DNA from: Candidatus Berkelbacteria bacterium CG_4_9_14_3_um_filter_39_23
Lineage (GTDB): Bacteria; Patescibacteriota; UBA1384; GWA2-35-9; CG2-30-39-44
Direction: 5' to 3'
DNA: 15,226 nt
Assembly: GCA_002789815.1 (NCBI GenBank)
Contig: PFTZ01000045.1
Coordinates: 1 to 15,226, forward strand
The translations under genes and the position numbers were made by a program. Shown here piece by piece: positions 6,833-13,881 of the stretch. Each line of letters opens with the position of its first letter. Position 1 is the stretch's first letter. The notes beneath the pieces are model-generated. The model did not search any database and had not been told where the DNA came from. It was given only the letters and a program-made list of their open reading frames with translations.

Positions 6833-7512
6833 TAACACAATACTTTAATTTTTTGGTATAAATCAACATATTTTTTCAAATTATTTTTTATATCGTAATC
6901 AAGCGAATCTTTTTTTAGCGCTTGTGAAAATTCATATACTAATGTTTTAGCTCTGAATCGCAAATGACTCTTATCAAATCTCTTTTTATATTTTAAAAAA
7001 CTTTTGGCATCCTTCTCAAATTGTTGATATATTTTTTTATTAAGCTCGCCTAAATTATATTGGTTTGCGACAACTTCATAAATTTTAACATATTTTACAA
7101 ACTTGTGTTTTGTAACAATATGCTTGATAAAATTTTTTGACGGCATTTTTCCAATTAAAATTCCGCGACCGATTATTTTCATGCCAACATTTTGCATCGA
7201 TTTTCTGAATTGCTCGCGCTTGCTCTTGAATTTATCTGGCACATTAAAAATTACAATGTATGTTTGTAAATCTAAAAAGATATTTTTAATCCAATCCAAA
7301 TCCGTAAAAATATGTTGCCTTCCTAAATCGGTGATTTGATAATGATTGTTTGTAGTATTTTTTATCATTTTGACCATTTCTCTATTTTTCAATCTGGCAA
7401 GGGCTGAAAGCAAAACAGAATTTTTTTCTTCTGGCAAATATTCAAAAAGATTACGCTTCGTGGTAGTTCCGAGATCGTCAATTAATATTAATACTTTTGA
7501 TAATATAGACAT
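6829..7512 (-). CDS. PaaX-like regulator: winged helix plus Cas2-type ferredoxin fold
   Basis: The 227-residue protein has an N-terminal winged-helix part (about 1-70: SALARLKNREMVKMIK, then HYQITDLGRQ as the wing). After a DLDW linker comes a segment that fits the Cas2-like ferredoxin fold of PaaX proteins: TYIVIFNVPDKFKSKREQF (84-102), followed by GMKIIGRGILIGKMP (110-124). This matches the family scheme 'fdiPe..r..R..lR..L...Gf..l..gvwi'. A helical basic C-terminal part (155-227) is shorter than in PaaX, which represses phenylacetate degradation genes in other bacteria; no such genes are here. The proposed start is ATG 7512. An in-frame TTG at 7536 falls inside the -10 hexamer of its promoter (7536-7563) and so cannot be in the mRNA. 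The ligand and targets cannot be told from sequence. Confidence 0.7.
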   Translation of the reverse strand: MSILSKVLILIDDLGTTTKRNLFEYLPEEKNSVLLSALARLKNREMVKMIKNTTNNHYQITDLGRQHIFTDLDWIKNIFLDLQTYIVIFNVPDKFKSKREQFRKSMQNVGMKIIGRGILIGKMPSKNFIKHIVTKHKFVKYVKIYEVVANQYNLGELNKKIYQQFEKDAKSFLKYKKRFDKSHLRFRAKTLVYEFSQALKKDSLDYDIKNNLKKYVDLYQKIKVLCY

Positions 7513-7535
7513 ATAATTTTTAAGTTCGCATATCA

Positions 7536-7563
7536 ATCATATATAAAAATTTATAAATGTCAA
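7536..7563 (-). promoter_or_regulatory. Promoter of the PaaX-like gene with internal palindrome
   Basis: On the minus strand, TTGACA (7563-7558), 16 bases, then TATGAT (7541-7536) precede ATG 7512 by 23 bases, which would leave a leader of about 17 nt. Between the two hexamers lies the perfect 10-base palindrome ATTTATAAAT (7549-7558), a candidate operator for self-repression, although AT-only palindromes arise easily by chance. Confidence 0.65.
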
Positions 7564-7626
7564 TAAACGTTTTTTAGCTGCGCAGTATGAAAGTGTTATT
7601 TTATGAAATATATTCAATTATATTTT

Positions 7627-8568
7627 TTAGGTATTCTGCCATTGCCAGTTGTCAAAACCCCAATTGATTAGATCCCTGGCTGCTTCGGCTGATGCAGTAT
7701 TTAATGTATTATATGTTTTTATTACAACAGCGATAATTGTTTTATCTTGTCTTTTTGCGGCAACCACTAAATTATGTCCTGATGTTGGGGTAAAGCCAGT
7801 TTTTCCGCCAATAATTCCATCTAAATACATTTCATTTTTAACTAATCGGTTTGAATTTTCCAGTTTGTAATCCCTGCGATCACTTGAAATGATTTTTTCT
7901 GGAATATGAATTATTTCCGAAATTATTGGATTTTTAATTGCTTCTGCAAAGATAATTCCAATTTCTTTGGCAGTTGAATATCCTTCATCGTTTAGTCCGG
8001 CTGGGTCTTTAAAATGCGTGTTGTTACAACCGAGTGATTTGGCTTTGGCATTCATCAGGCTAATAAATTCGTCAGTTGTTGTGTGAAATTCAGACAAAGC
8101 AATGGCTGCGTCATTCGCACTCATTATTAGTAGCGCGTTCAATAAATTTTCTATTGTAATTTTTTCACCTTTTTGAAGGAAAATCTTTGAACCGTTAATA
8201 TTTTGCGCATTTTCACTGACCGTAACAATATCATCAATTTTATATTTATCAAGTACAACGAGTGCAGTCGCAATTTTGGTTAATGATGCTATTGGGATAA
8301 TTTTGTTTTCGTCCTTGCCATCTAGCAATATTTTACTTTCTGAATCAATAAGAGCGCTATAATATGATTTTTGAGGCACGGGTACTTTACCGATTTTAAT
8401 TGGAATAGAGTTTAACTCAATGGGAGATAAACCAAGATTTTCAGATTGCACTCCTTTGACGATTTGAGATTTTTTGATTTGTTTTAGTTTTATAAAATAA
8501 GATATTCCAAAAATTACCGCAACAATTAAAACCCCCGAAGTAAATTTTTTTATCTCAAATTGGCTCAC
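7627..8568 (-). CDS. D-alanyl-D-alanine carboxypeptidase (DacA/DacF-type, peptidase S11)
   Basis: This class A low-molecular-weight penicillin-binding protein trims the terminal D-Ala of peptidoglycan pentapeptides. All three active-site motifs are present: SLTK (S95-K98, acylated serine and base), SAN (150-152) and KTG (256-258), in a catalytic domain from about 60 to 285. An uncleaved hydrophobic segment near residues 11-27 (SGVLIVAVIFGISYFIK) anchors it in the membrane with the enzyme outside. The C-terminal beta domain of PBP5-type enzymes is missing: the protein stops soon after the helix following the KTG strand, at 313 residues. It starts with GTG 8568, which overlaps the aspS TGA as GTGA (8565-8568), so translation is probably coupled. 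It shows that the cell makes cross-linked peptidoglycan. DacA, DacB-like and DacF assignments cannot be separated here. Confidence 0.9.
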   Translation of the reverse strand: MSQFEIKKFTSGVLIVAVIFGISYFIKLKQIKKSQIVKGVQSENLGLSPIELNSIPIKIGKVPVPQKSYYSALIDSESKILLDGKDENKIIPIASLTKIATALVVLDKYKIDDIVTVSENAQNINGSKIFLQKGEKITIENLLNALLIMSANDAAIALSEFHTTTDEFISLMNAKAKSLGCNNTHFKDPAGLNDEGYSTAKEIGIIFAEAIKNPIISEIIHIPEKIISSDRRDYKLENSNRLVKNEMYLDGIIGGKTGFTPTSGHNLVVAAKRQDKTIIAVVIKTYNTLNTASAEAARDLINWGFDNWQWQNT

Positions 8569-9944
8569 TGTTTAATTTTTATCCCCAGTTCTTTCAATTG
8601 CGTACTATCGGTTTGGCTCGGTGATTTCATCATCGGGTCTCTCCCCTCACCTGTTTTAGGAAAGGCAATTACTTCGCGGATATTTGGTTCGTTTTGAATT
8701 AACATAACAAATCTATCAATTCCGGGCGCAATCCCGCCATGAGGCGGAGCGCCGAATTTAAAAGCTTCTATCATATGACCAAATTTTTTTATCACTTGCT
8801 CATTATTAAATCCCAAAACATTGAAAACTTTTTTTTGAATTTCTGGTTGATTTATCCTAATGCTTCCACTGGCAATTTCGTATCCATTTAAAATAAAATC
8901 GTACGAATTAGCAAAAATTTTATTCAATTCGCCTGTGTTTAGATATTTAAGGTGTTCTTTTTTCATCATGGTAAAGGGATGGTGCGCACTTGTCCATTGC
9001 CCGTTTTTATCTTTTTCAAACATAGGAAAATCAACCACAAAACCAAATGCTAATTCTTTTGGATTGTTTTTATTATTTCTTAAATCCGGTTTGTCCGTGC
9101 CATATTTTTTCATTGATTCATTATATGTCAAACGGAAAAATGGTTTTTTTGTAATTGTAAAATCCGGTAATATTTTTTTTATCAAATCTGTAAATAACTT
9201 TTCTGAAATCTGTAATATGTCCTCTTGCTCAATAAAACTCATTTCCATATCAAGCTGGGTAAACTCTGGCTGGCGATCACCGCGAGAATCCTCATCGCGA
9301 AAACAACGTGCAATTTGAAAATACTTTTCAATACCAGCCACCATTAGGAGTTGTTTGTATTGCTGGGGTGATTGAGGTAAAGCATAAAAATTTCCTTGAT
9401 CGATCCTTGACGGCACCAGAAAATCGCGTGCGCCTTCGGGCGTTGATTTAGTTAATATAGGCGTTTCAACTTCCAAAAATCCCAAATCATTTAAATAGTT
9501 GCGAATAAAATGAATTATTTTATGTCGCATTTCAAGATTTTTCTGCATCCGTTTGCTTCGTAAATCTAAATATCGATATTCCAATCGTGTTTCCTCATTA
9601 ACCTTAGATGTGTCACTAATTTCAAATGGTAGCTCTGCGGATTTGCTTAAAATTGTAATTTTGTGGATTTTAAATTCCACTTTGCCAGTGATGAGATCTT
9701 TATTAACAAGCTTATTAGGGCGGTCTATTACCACCCCTTCTAGGCTAATAACATCTTCTGGGTTTAAATTTTTTGCGATTAAAAATGACGGGTTGGTTTC
9801 CTCAATCACCGCTTGAATAATTGCGCTTCGGTCTCTTAAATCGATAAAAATTACTGATTTGTGAATTCTTAAATTTGAAACCCAACCCTGCAAAATAATT
9901 TTCTGATTTATTTTTTTAGAACTTTCGGCGATATTTATTTTCAT
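8565..9944 (-). CDS. aspS: Aspartyl-tRNA synthetase without GAD domain
   Basis: AspRS attaches Asp to tRNA-Asp. The N-terminal OB-fold anticodon domain (1-100, VIFIDLRDR at 31-39) is followed by the class II core of bacterial type. This holds YRYLDLR (123-129), TKSTPEGARDFLVPSR (165-180), motif 2 with FRDEDSRGDRQPEFTQLD (215-232), and motif 3 with GAPPHGGIAPGIDRFVML (398-415), then IAFPKTGEGRDPM near the end. At 459 residues it is about 130 shorter than typical bacterial AspRS. The gap is exact: YGTDKPDLR (281-289) joins FGFVVDFPMF (300-309) through about ten residues where the GAD insertion normally sits. Whether it also charges tRNA-Asn is unresolved; the usual marker positions appear as H28 and K78. 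It starts 2 bases after pheT, with a weak AAGAG upstream. Confidence 0.95.
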   Translation of the reverse strand: MKINIAESSKKINQKIILQGWVSNLRIHKSVIFIDLRDRSAIIQAVIEETNPSFLIAKNLNPEDVISLEGVVIDRPNKLVNKDLITGKVEFKIHKITILSKSAELPFEISDTSKVNEETRLEYRYLDLRSKRMQKNLEMRHKIIHFIRNYLNDLGFLEVETPILTKSTPEGARDFLVPSRIDQGNFYALPQSPQQYKQLLMVAGIEKYFQIARCFRDEDSRGDRQPEFTQLDMEMSFIEQEDILQISEKLFTDLIKKILPDFTITKKPFFRLTYNESMKKYGTDKPDLRNNKNNPKELAFGFVVDFPMFEKDKNGQWTSAHHPFTMMKKEHLKYLNTGELNKIFANSYDFILNGYEIASGSIRINQPEIQKKVFNVLGFNNEQVIKKFGHMIEAFKFGAPPHGGIAPGIDRFVMLIQNEPNIREVIAFPKTGEGRDPMMKSPSQTDSTQLKELGIKIKQ

Positions 9945-9946
9945 AA

Positions 9947-11833
9947 TTATTCTCTTAATTTTGCTTGAAATTTATTTTTTAATTTTTCAATAATTTTACC
10001 CAGCGCCCGATCACTTTCTTCTTTCGCCATAGTTCTTTTTTTGTTGTCAAAAATTAGGTGATAAGCTAAGCTCTTTTTTCCAACTTCGAATTTGCTGGAA
10101 GTAAATTCGTCAAATTGCTCGACTAATTTAATCGATTTATCTGCTTTTTTAATTTCTGTCATAATTATATCCGATGAAATTTTACCATCAACAACAATCG
10201 CTATGTCACGAATCATTGGAGGAAAATCCGACACATTATTAAAATCATTTGTTAAATTTAACCTTTGAATGTTATGATTTATATTTTTCGGAAAAATACT
10301 AAGATCCATTTCCAAAAAATAGAATGCTTTTTTCAAATTATATTGCCGATATAACGAATGGCTGTCGTCCACAAAAATTATTTTATTTTTTTCTTTGGTG
10401 TATTGAGCAATATCGTTAAGTGTATAACTTGCGATCGCAATATGACTCATTTCTTTTAGATAAAAAACACTACCAATTTCAAACAATTTCATACCATCGC
10501 TATAACACCACCTATTTTGCGAAAAAACCTTTAACATACCAACCAACAAACTGGGTCGCAAATAATTAAATTCTTTTGAAACGGCTTTAATCGGAGTTAG
10601 CATTTTTTGTTTGTCTAAATTCAGCCACCCAAAATCGCGATCTGAAATAAAAGTATAGCTTAAGATTTCTGTAAAGCCTTGCTCGATCAATCGGTTTTTT
10701 ATCTTCAATTTCTGATAGTAACTTTTATTTATACTACGACAATTAAGATTGGTTTTTGTAAATTGCTGGGGTTTAATTTTTGTTAAATCAAACATACGGG
10801 CAATTTCTTCAATCAAATCTTCCTCAATTAAAAGATCGTGCCTCCATGAAGGCGCTTTGTATTTACCGTTAATTTTTTTAATCCCCAAACTATTGAATTT
10901 TTTTTCAATAAATTTTTGATCTATTTTTATACCTAATAATTTTTTTACTTTACCAGCATTAAATTCAATTATTTTTTTTTCTTTTGATAGGTTGTTGATA
11001 TCTATTTTTTCCACAATTTTTATCTGGGAGCATTCGTTTTTTAATAATTTAATCGCCATTTCAATCGCTTCCTTTGTTTTTTCCGCATCTATACCTCGCT
11101 CATAACGATATGACGCCTCAGTATTTTTATCTAATAATTTTGCGGTTTGCCGAATGATTTTTCGATCAAAGACCGCTGCTTGTAATAAAATTTTGGTTGA
11201 AGTTGCTTTAATGGAAGATCGTTCCCCCCCCATAATTCCAGCTAGGTCCATAAGCCCACCAGCGTCTTCTATCACCATCACGCCGGAAACTAAATGATTT
11301 ATTTTTTTATCTAAAGTCATTAAAGTTTCTCCTTCTTTAGCTTCCCTTATTGTCATTTTATTACCTTTTATAAGGTCAAAATCAAAGCTATGCATTGGAA
11401 TGCCTTGTTCCATCATAACTAAATTTGTAATATCAACCACATTATTAATTGGATCCATACCAAATGACTTAATTCTTGCTTGTAAAGTCGGACTTGACGA
11501 TTTTACTTTAACTCCATTTATTACTGCGCCAGTATATCTCGGGCAAGCGCGCGTGTCCTGAATATAGATTTCTTTTATCTGGGCTTTATTATTGTATTGA
11601 GCATTGTTGGCTAATTGCGGAAAATTTATTTTTTGATCTGTTTTAGCGGCATATTCTCGTGCAAGTCCTAGCACACAAGCGCAATCTCCACGATTTGGCG
11701 TTATTTCTAAATCAATTATGCCGTCATCAATCAATTCACCCTCAAATCCCAACGACAAAAAAATTTCCACCAATTCTTTATTGGAGTGTTTGACGCTTAC
11801 ATATTTTTTTAATTCATTAATCGGCAGTTTCAT
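9947..11833 (-). CDS. pheT: Phenylalanyl-tRNA synthetase beta subunit lacking the EMAPII/OB domain
   Basis: The structural subunit of the (alpha-beta)2 PheRS also edits Tyr-tRNA-Phe. Residues 1-38 (MKLPINELKKYV...) go straight into DLEITPNRGDC (41-51). In E. coli PheT roughly 115 residues holding the tRNA-binding OB domain lie between these parts. The B3/B4 editing domain (about 80-260, with NNVVDITNLVM, GIPMHSFD and IMGGERSS), the B5 domain (about 290-350) and the class II-like core (380-480) are intact. The FDX-ACB anticodon-binding domain closes the protein (about 535-628, PPMIRDIAIVV...KSLAYHLIF). Length is 628 against about 800 in most bacteria. ATG 11833 has no Shine-Dalgarno and follows the pheS stop by 42 bases. 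Reading is uninterrupted, so the short form is not a frameshift artefact. Confidence 0.95.
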   Translation of the reverse strand: MKLPINELKKYVSVKHSNKELVEIFLSLGFEGELIDDGIIDLEITPNRGDCACVLGLAREYAAKTDQKINFPQLANNAQYNNKAQIKEIYIQDTRACPRYTGAVINGVKVKSSSPTLQARIKSFGMDPINNVVDITNLVMMEQGIPMHSFDFDLIKGNKMTIREAKEGETLMTLDKKINHLVSGVMVIEDAGGLMDLAGIMGGERSSIKATSTKILLQAAVFDRKIIRQTAKLLDKNTEASYRYERGIDAEKTKEAIEMAIKLLKNECSQIKIVEKIDINNLSKEKKIIEFNAGKVKKLLGIKIDQKFIEKKFNSLGIKKINGKYKAPSWRHDLLIEEDLIEEIARMFDLTKIKPQQFTKTNLNCRSINKSYYQKLKIKNRLIEQGFTEILSYTFISDRDFGWLNLDKQKMLTPIKAVSKEFNYLRPSLLVGMLKVFSQNRWCYSDGMKLFEIGSVFYLKEMSHIAIASYTLNDIAQYTKEKNKIIFVDDSHSLYRQYNLKKAFYFLEMDLSIFPKNINHNIQRLNLTNDFNNVSDFPPMIRDIAIVVDGKISSDIIMTEIKKADKSIKLVEQFDEFTSSKFEVGKKSLAYHLIFDNKKRTMAKEESDRALGKIIEKLKNKFQAKLRE

Positions 11834-11875
11834 ATTGATATTTTCGGATTTTAATTATTCGATCTGTATTCTATT

Positions 11876-12577
11876 TTAAAATTGCTTATTAAATCTCATA
11901 TCATTTTTTAAAAATGACTTAATGTTTTTAATGTCATATTTAATCATCATTAATCTTTCTATTCCTCCGCCAAAAGCAAAGCCTTGCCATTTTTTTGGAT
12001 CAAGCCCCATATTTTCTATCACTTCAGGATGAACCATACCAGCGCCAAAAACCTCCAACCATTTATTATTCCACCAAATAGCAATATCCATTCCTGGTTC
12101 TACAAACGGAAAATAATCAGGACGCAAGCGGATTTTTAAACCTGCTTTATTTAATAATTTTTTTAAAAATTCATGCAAGCAAAAAATCATTTGACTTAAA
12201 TTTATGCTTTCCCCAATCGCTACAACATCCAGTTGATAAAAAACAGATTCATGCGTTGAATCAGTATTTTCATTACGAAAAACTCGTCCAGGCATAACAA
12301 AGCGACAAGGAGGCTGAACATTCTTGATTGCCCTCCCTTGAACAGTGGTCATATGCGTTCGCATGACATTAAGTTTTTTATTTTTTGATCCTGAAATCCA
12401 AAAAGTATCCTGCACATCACGCGCCGGATGATCGGAAGCAACTCTTAAAAAATCAAAATTATACCATTCACTTTCTAGTTCTGGTCCTTCTATCACGCAA
12501 AAACCCAATTCTTCAAAAATTTGCATTGATTTGTCAATAAATCTAGTTATTGGATGATAATGACCTTTTGTTTGCAT
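11876..12577 (-). CDS. pheS: Phenylalanyl-tRNA synthetase alpha subunit lacking the coiled-coil arm
   Basis: The catalytic subunit of PheRS. The protein begins MQTKGHYHPITRFID, which corresponds to about residue 100 of E. coli PheS, and then carries the whole class II catalytic core: HPARDVQDTFW (50-60), RTHMTTVQ, motif 2 around GRVFRNENTDSTHESVFYQLD, LRPDYFPFVEPG, WLEVFGAGMVHP, and motif 3 FAFGGGIERLMMIKY. It ends in FLKNDMRFNKQF, as the family does. The N-terminal coiled-coil arm that contacts tRNA-Phe is absent. A TAA at 12584-12586 lies in frame three codons before ATG 12577, and only 75 bases separate this gene from the previous one, so the arm cannot be encoded upstream. Length is 233 against about 330-340. 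No Shine-Dalgarno is visible. Confidence 0.95.
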   Translation of the reverse strand: MQTKGHYHPITRFIDKSMQIFEELGFCVIEGPELESEWYNFDFLRVASDHPARDVQDTFWISGSKNKKLNVMRTHMTTVQGRAIKNVQPPCRFVMPGRVFRNENTDSTHESVFYQLDVVAIGESINLSQMIFCLHEFLKKLLNKAGLKIRLRPDYFPFVEPGMDIAIWWNNKWLEVFGAGMVHPEVIENMGLDPKKWQGFAFGGGIERLMMIKYDIKNIKSFLKNDMRFNKQF

Positions 12578-12596
12578 TGATGTTTATTACAATATG

Positions 12597-12626
12597 TAAA
12601 TATTCTCGGAATCTGACTGCCGTCAA
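12597..12626 (-). promoter_or_regulatory. Possible promoter of pheST
   Basis: On the minus strand, TTGACG (12626-12621), 18 bases, then TATTTA (12602-12597) lie upstream of pheS. Initiation near 12590 would leave a leader of about 13 nt. The -35 falls inside the hairpin-forming island at 12603-12697. The -10 is poor, so read-through from rbfA may be the main source of transcript. A small dyad, TTACA-ATA-TGTAA, overlaps the site at 12587-12599. Confidence 0.3.
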
Positions 12627-12697
12627 GCAGGATAACTCCGAGGATAAAGCTATCACCTTTGGCGCAACAAAGAATACCGCGGGACTTGTCCCGTCGG
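12603..12697. repeat. GC-richer, hairpin-forming island (possible palindromic repeat element)
   Basis: The stretch is clearly richer in G and C than its surroundings. It holds three inverted repeats: CTCGGA (12605-12610) with TCCGAG (12637-12642), TGAC with GTCA inside it (12614-12625), and CGGGAC-TT-GTCCCG (12680-12693). The last is extended by CCG/CGG arms (12677-12679 and 12695-12697) with one bulged T. The right-hand hairpin lies within the last codons of the membrane protein gene, whose final residues DPTGQVPR are encoded by it. It resembles REP-like interspersed palindromes. Whether it recurs in the genome cannot be seen from one window. Confidence 0.45.
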
Positions 12698-13111
12698 ATC
12701 CTTAATTTTTTTTAATTGTTTGGTGTGAGACAATTGGTTTTGTGGCTTAGTTTGAAAAAATAATTCTAGTAAAATTAAGACCAATATGTATAGACCCGCT
12801 TCCCACCAACCAAGAACTTTGATGGCTTGCATTGAAAGAATACCAACAACCGCTAAACCGATTTCTAAACTTTGGCGAAAACTCGAAGGCAATAATATGT
12901 AAACTAATTCATTATTAAAAAAACTTACTTTAATATAAAAAATAATGAGCCCGAAAAATCCAGCAATAGTCAAAAGTAGCGAAGCCATAAAAGCCAGCCA
13001 TGTTAAAATATCCGCATAAGTTGGGTCAGTATGGAATAATAATGAAATCCATATTCCAAAAGACATTAGTGTGCCAGAAAAAATATAAAATAAACGGGTG
13101 CGTAAATTCAT
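12653..13111 (-). CDS. Conserved membrane protein of CPR type, four predicted helices
   Basis: This 152-residue polytopic protein has hydrophobic segments near residues 8-25, 35-60, 83-100 and 103-118, an amphipathic LPSSFRQSLEIG between the second and third, and a conserved-looking WWEAGLYILVLILLELFF fourth helix. I have seen proteins of this architecture ('...SFRQ...' before the third helix, WW at the start of the fourth) beside pheST in other Candidate Phyla Radiation genomes, but no function is known to me. Its ATG overlaps the rbfA TGA in an ATGA (13108-13111). The final 15 or so residues (DPTGQVPRYSLLRQR) are coded by a GC-rich palindrome and may be a late addition to the frame. It is in the same transcript order as rbfA and pheS. 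Confidence 0.8.
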   Translation of the reverse strand: MNLRTRLFYIFSGTLMSFGIWISLLFHTDPTYADILTWLAFMASLLLTIAGFFGLIIFYIKVSFFNNELVYILLPSSFRQSLEIGLAVVGILSMQAIKVLGWWEAGLYILVLILLELFFQTKPQNQLSHTKQLKKIKDPTGQVPRYSLLRQR

Positions 13112-13449
13112 TTTTGTTGCTTTTTTTGAATATGCTCAATTTGCTCATAAATTGATTCTAGGCGGTCTATTGTGCTTGGATTGATGGGGTAAAATTTAAT
13201 TTTGGGCAAATATTTTAACTTCACTTTATGTGAAAGGTACTTAGCAAGTTTTGGCTTAAGGTAATTTAATGAATTAACTCTTATTTTTCCCATAAGCCAA
13301 GTTAAAAAAACCTTAGCGTTTTTCAAATCTGGCGATACAATAACAGAATTAACCACTATATTAGAATCTCTTTGAGAATTTATTTTCAAAAAATTAGCTA
13401 TTTCATTTTTGATTAAAGCATTGACCCGATCTAATCTATCGCCTTTCAT
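13108..13449 (-). CDS. rbfA: 30S ribosome-binding factor A
   Basis: RbfA is a single KH-domain protein needed for late 30S maturation near the 5' helix of 16S rRNA. The 113 residues follow the family plan: DRVNALIKNEIANFL at the N-terminal helix, VVNSVIVSPDLKNAKVFLTW as the central strand pair, and LKYLPKIKFYPI leading to STIDRLESIYEQIEHI at the end. The interhelical KH motif is diverged, as is usual in this family. ATG 13449 has no Shine-Dalgarno and lies only 6 bases after the -10 of a strong promoter (13456-13484), so the mRNA should start at or beside the initiator AUG. The stop overlaps the next start as ATGA. Confidence 0.9.
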   Translation of the reverse strand: MKGDRLDRVNALIKNEIANFLKINSQRDSNIVVNSVIVSPDLKNAKVFLTWLMGKIRVNSLNYLKPKLAKYLSHKVKLKYLPKIKFYPINPSTIDRLESIYEQIEHIQKKQQK

Positions 13450-13455
13450 AGTTCA

Positions 13456-13484
13456 ATTATAGGAGATAATTTAATAATTTGCAA
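13456..13484 (-). promoter_or_regulatory. Strong sigma-70 promoter giving a leaderless rbfA transcript
   Basis: On the minus strand, TTGCAA (13484-13479), exactly 17 bases, and a perfect TATAAT (13461-13456) end 6 bases before the rbfA ATG (13449-13447). The standard distance from -10 to start site places transcription initiation at the A of the ATG or within one or two bases of it. It separates the rpoA-rpsI genes from the rbfA-pheST-aspS genes as a second transcription unit. Confidence 0.75.
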
Positions 13485-13503
13485 CCTGTGCTTAGCAAGC
13501 TGG

Positions 13504-13881
13504 TTATCGTTTTTTCCATTGCGGAGCGCGACGAGCGCGTTTTAGACCTGGCTTTTTTCTTTCTTTTTCTCGCTGATCGCGGGTTAATAATCCTGATTTT
13601 CTGAGTGTTGGCTTGTTTGATTCATCTTTTTTTACCAGTGCCCGGGCGATGGCTAAACAGATAGCTCCTTTTCTGCTCATAATACCACCACCTTTAACTT
13701 GCGCCATAATATCAAATTTTTTTTCCAAACCAAGTAATTTTAAAGGCAAGATTATGGCGCTATCAGGCGCTTCAATTTCTTTTTTATTTATCATCAGCTT
13801 ACCCACCCCGCTTGATAATTTTACCAAGGCGCTACTTCTCTTTCTTCGCCCAATTGCTTGAAAGTATTTTTCCTTAATCAT
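13504..13881 (-). CDS. rpsI: Ribosomal protein uS9
   Basis: A 125-residue basic protein with the uS9 signatures: the opening FQAIGRRKRSSALVKL, the central QVKGGGIMSRKGAICLAIARALV, and the C-terminal RKKPGLKRARRAPQWKKR tail that reaches into the P site and touches tRNA. The usual penultimate SKR is KKR here. The middle, GVGKLMINKKEIEAPDSAI, is a little shorter than in E. coli (about 130 residues). ATG 13881 overlaps the rplM TGA in an ATGA (13878-13881). The pairing rplM-rpsI is near-universal and confirms both calls. Confidence 0.96.
   Translation of the reverse strand: MIKEKYFQAIGRRKRSSALVKLSSGVGKLMINKKEIEAPDSAIILPLKLLGLEKKFDIMAQVKGGGIMSRKGAICLAIARALVKKDESNKPTLRKSGLLTRDQREKERKKPGLKRARRAPQWKKR

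Noticed and set aside
12677..12713. Plus-strand terminator (9-bp hairpin followed by eight T)
   Set aside because: The T run begins 8 bases after the stem, and no plus-strand gene precedes it for thousands of bases.
12660..12715. T-box-like sequence on the plus strand (TACCGCGGG, then GTCCC and a T run)
   Set aside because: It points away from pheS and has no gene downstream on its strand; no stem I or specifier loop was found, and the upstream GGGTGG half of the consensus is missing.
13483..13505. Terminator hairpin after rpsI (AACC/GGTT and GCTT/AAGC stems)
   Set aside because: Short stem with an uneven internal loop and no U tract after it on the minus strand.
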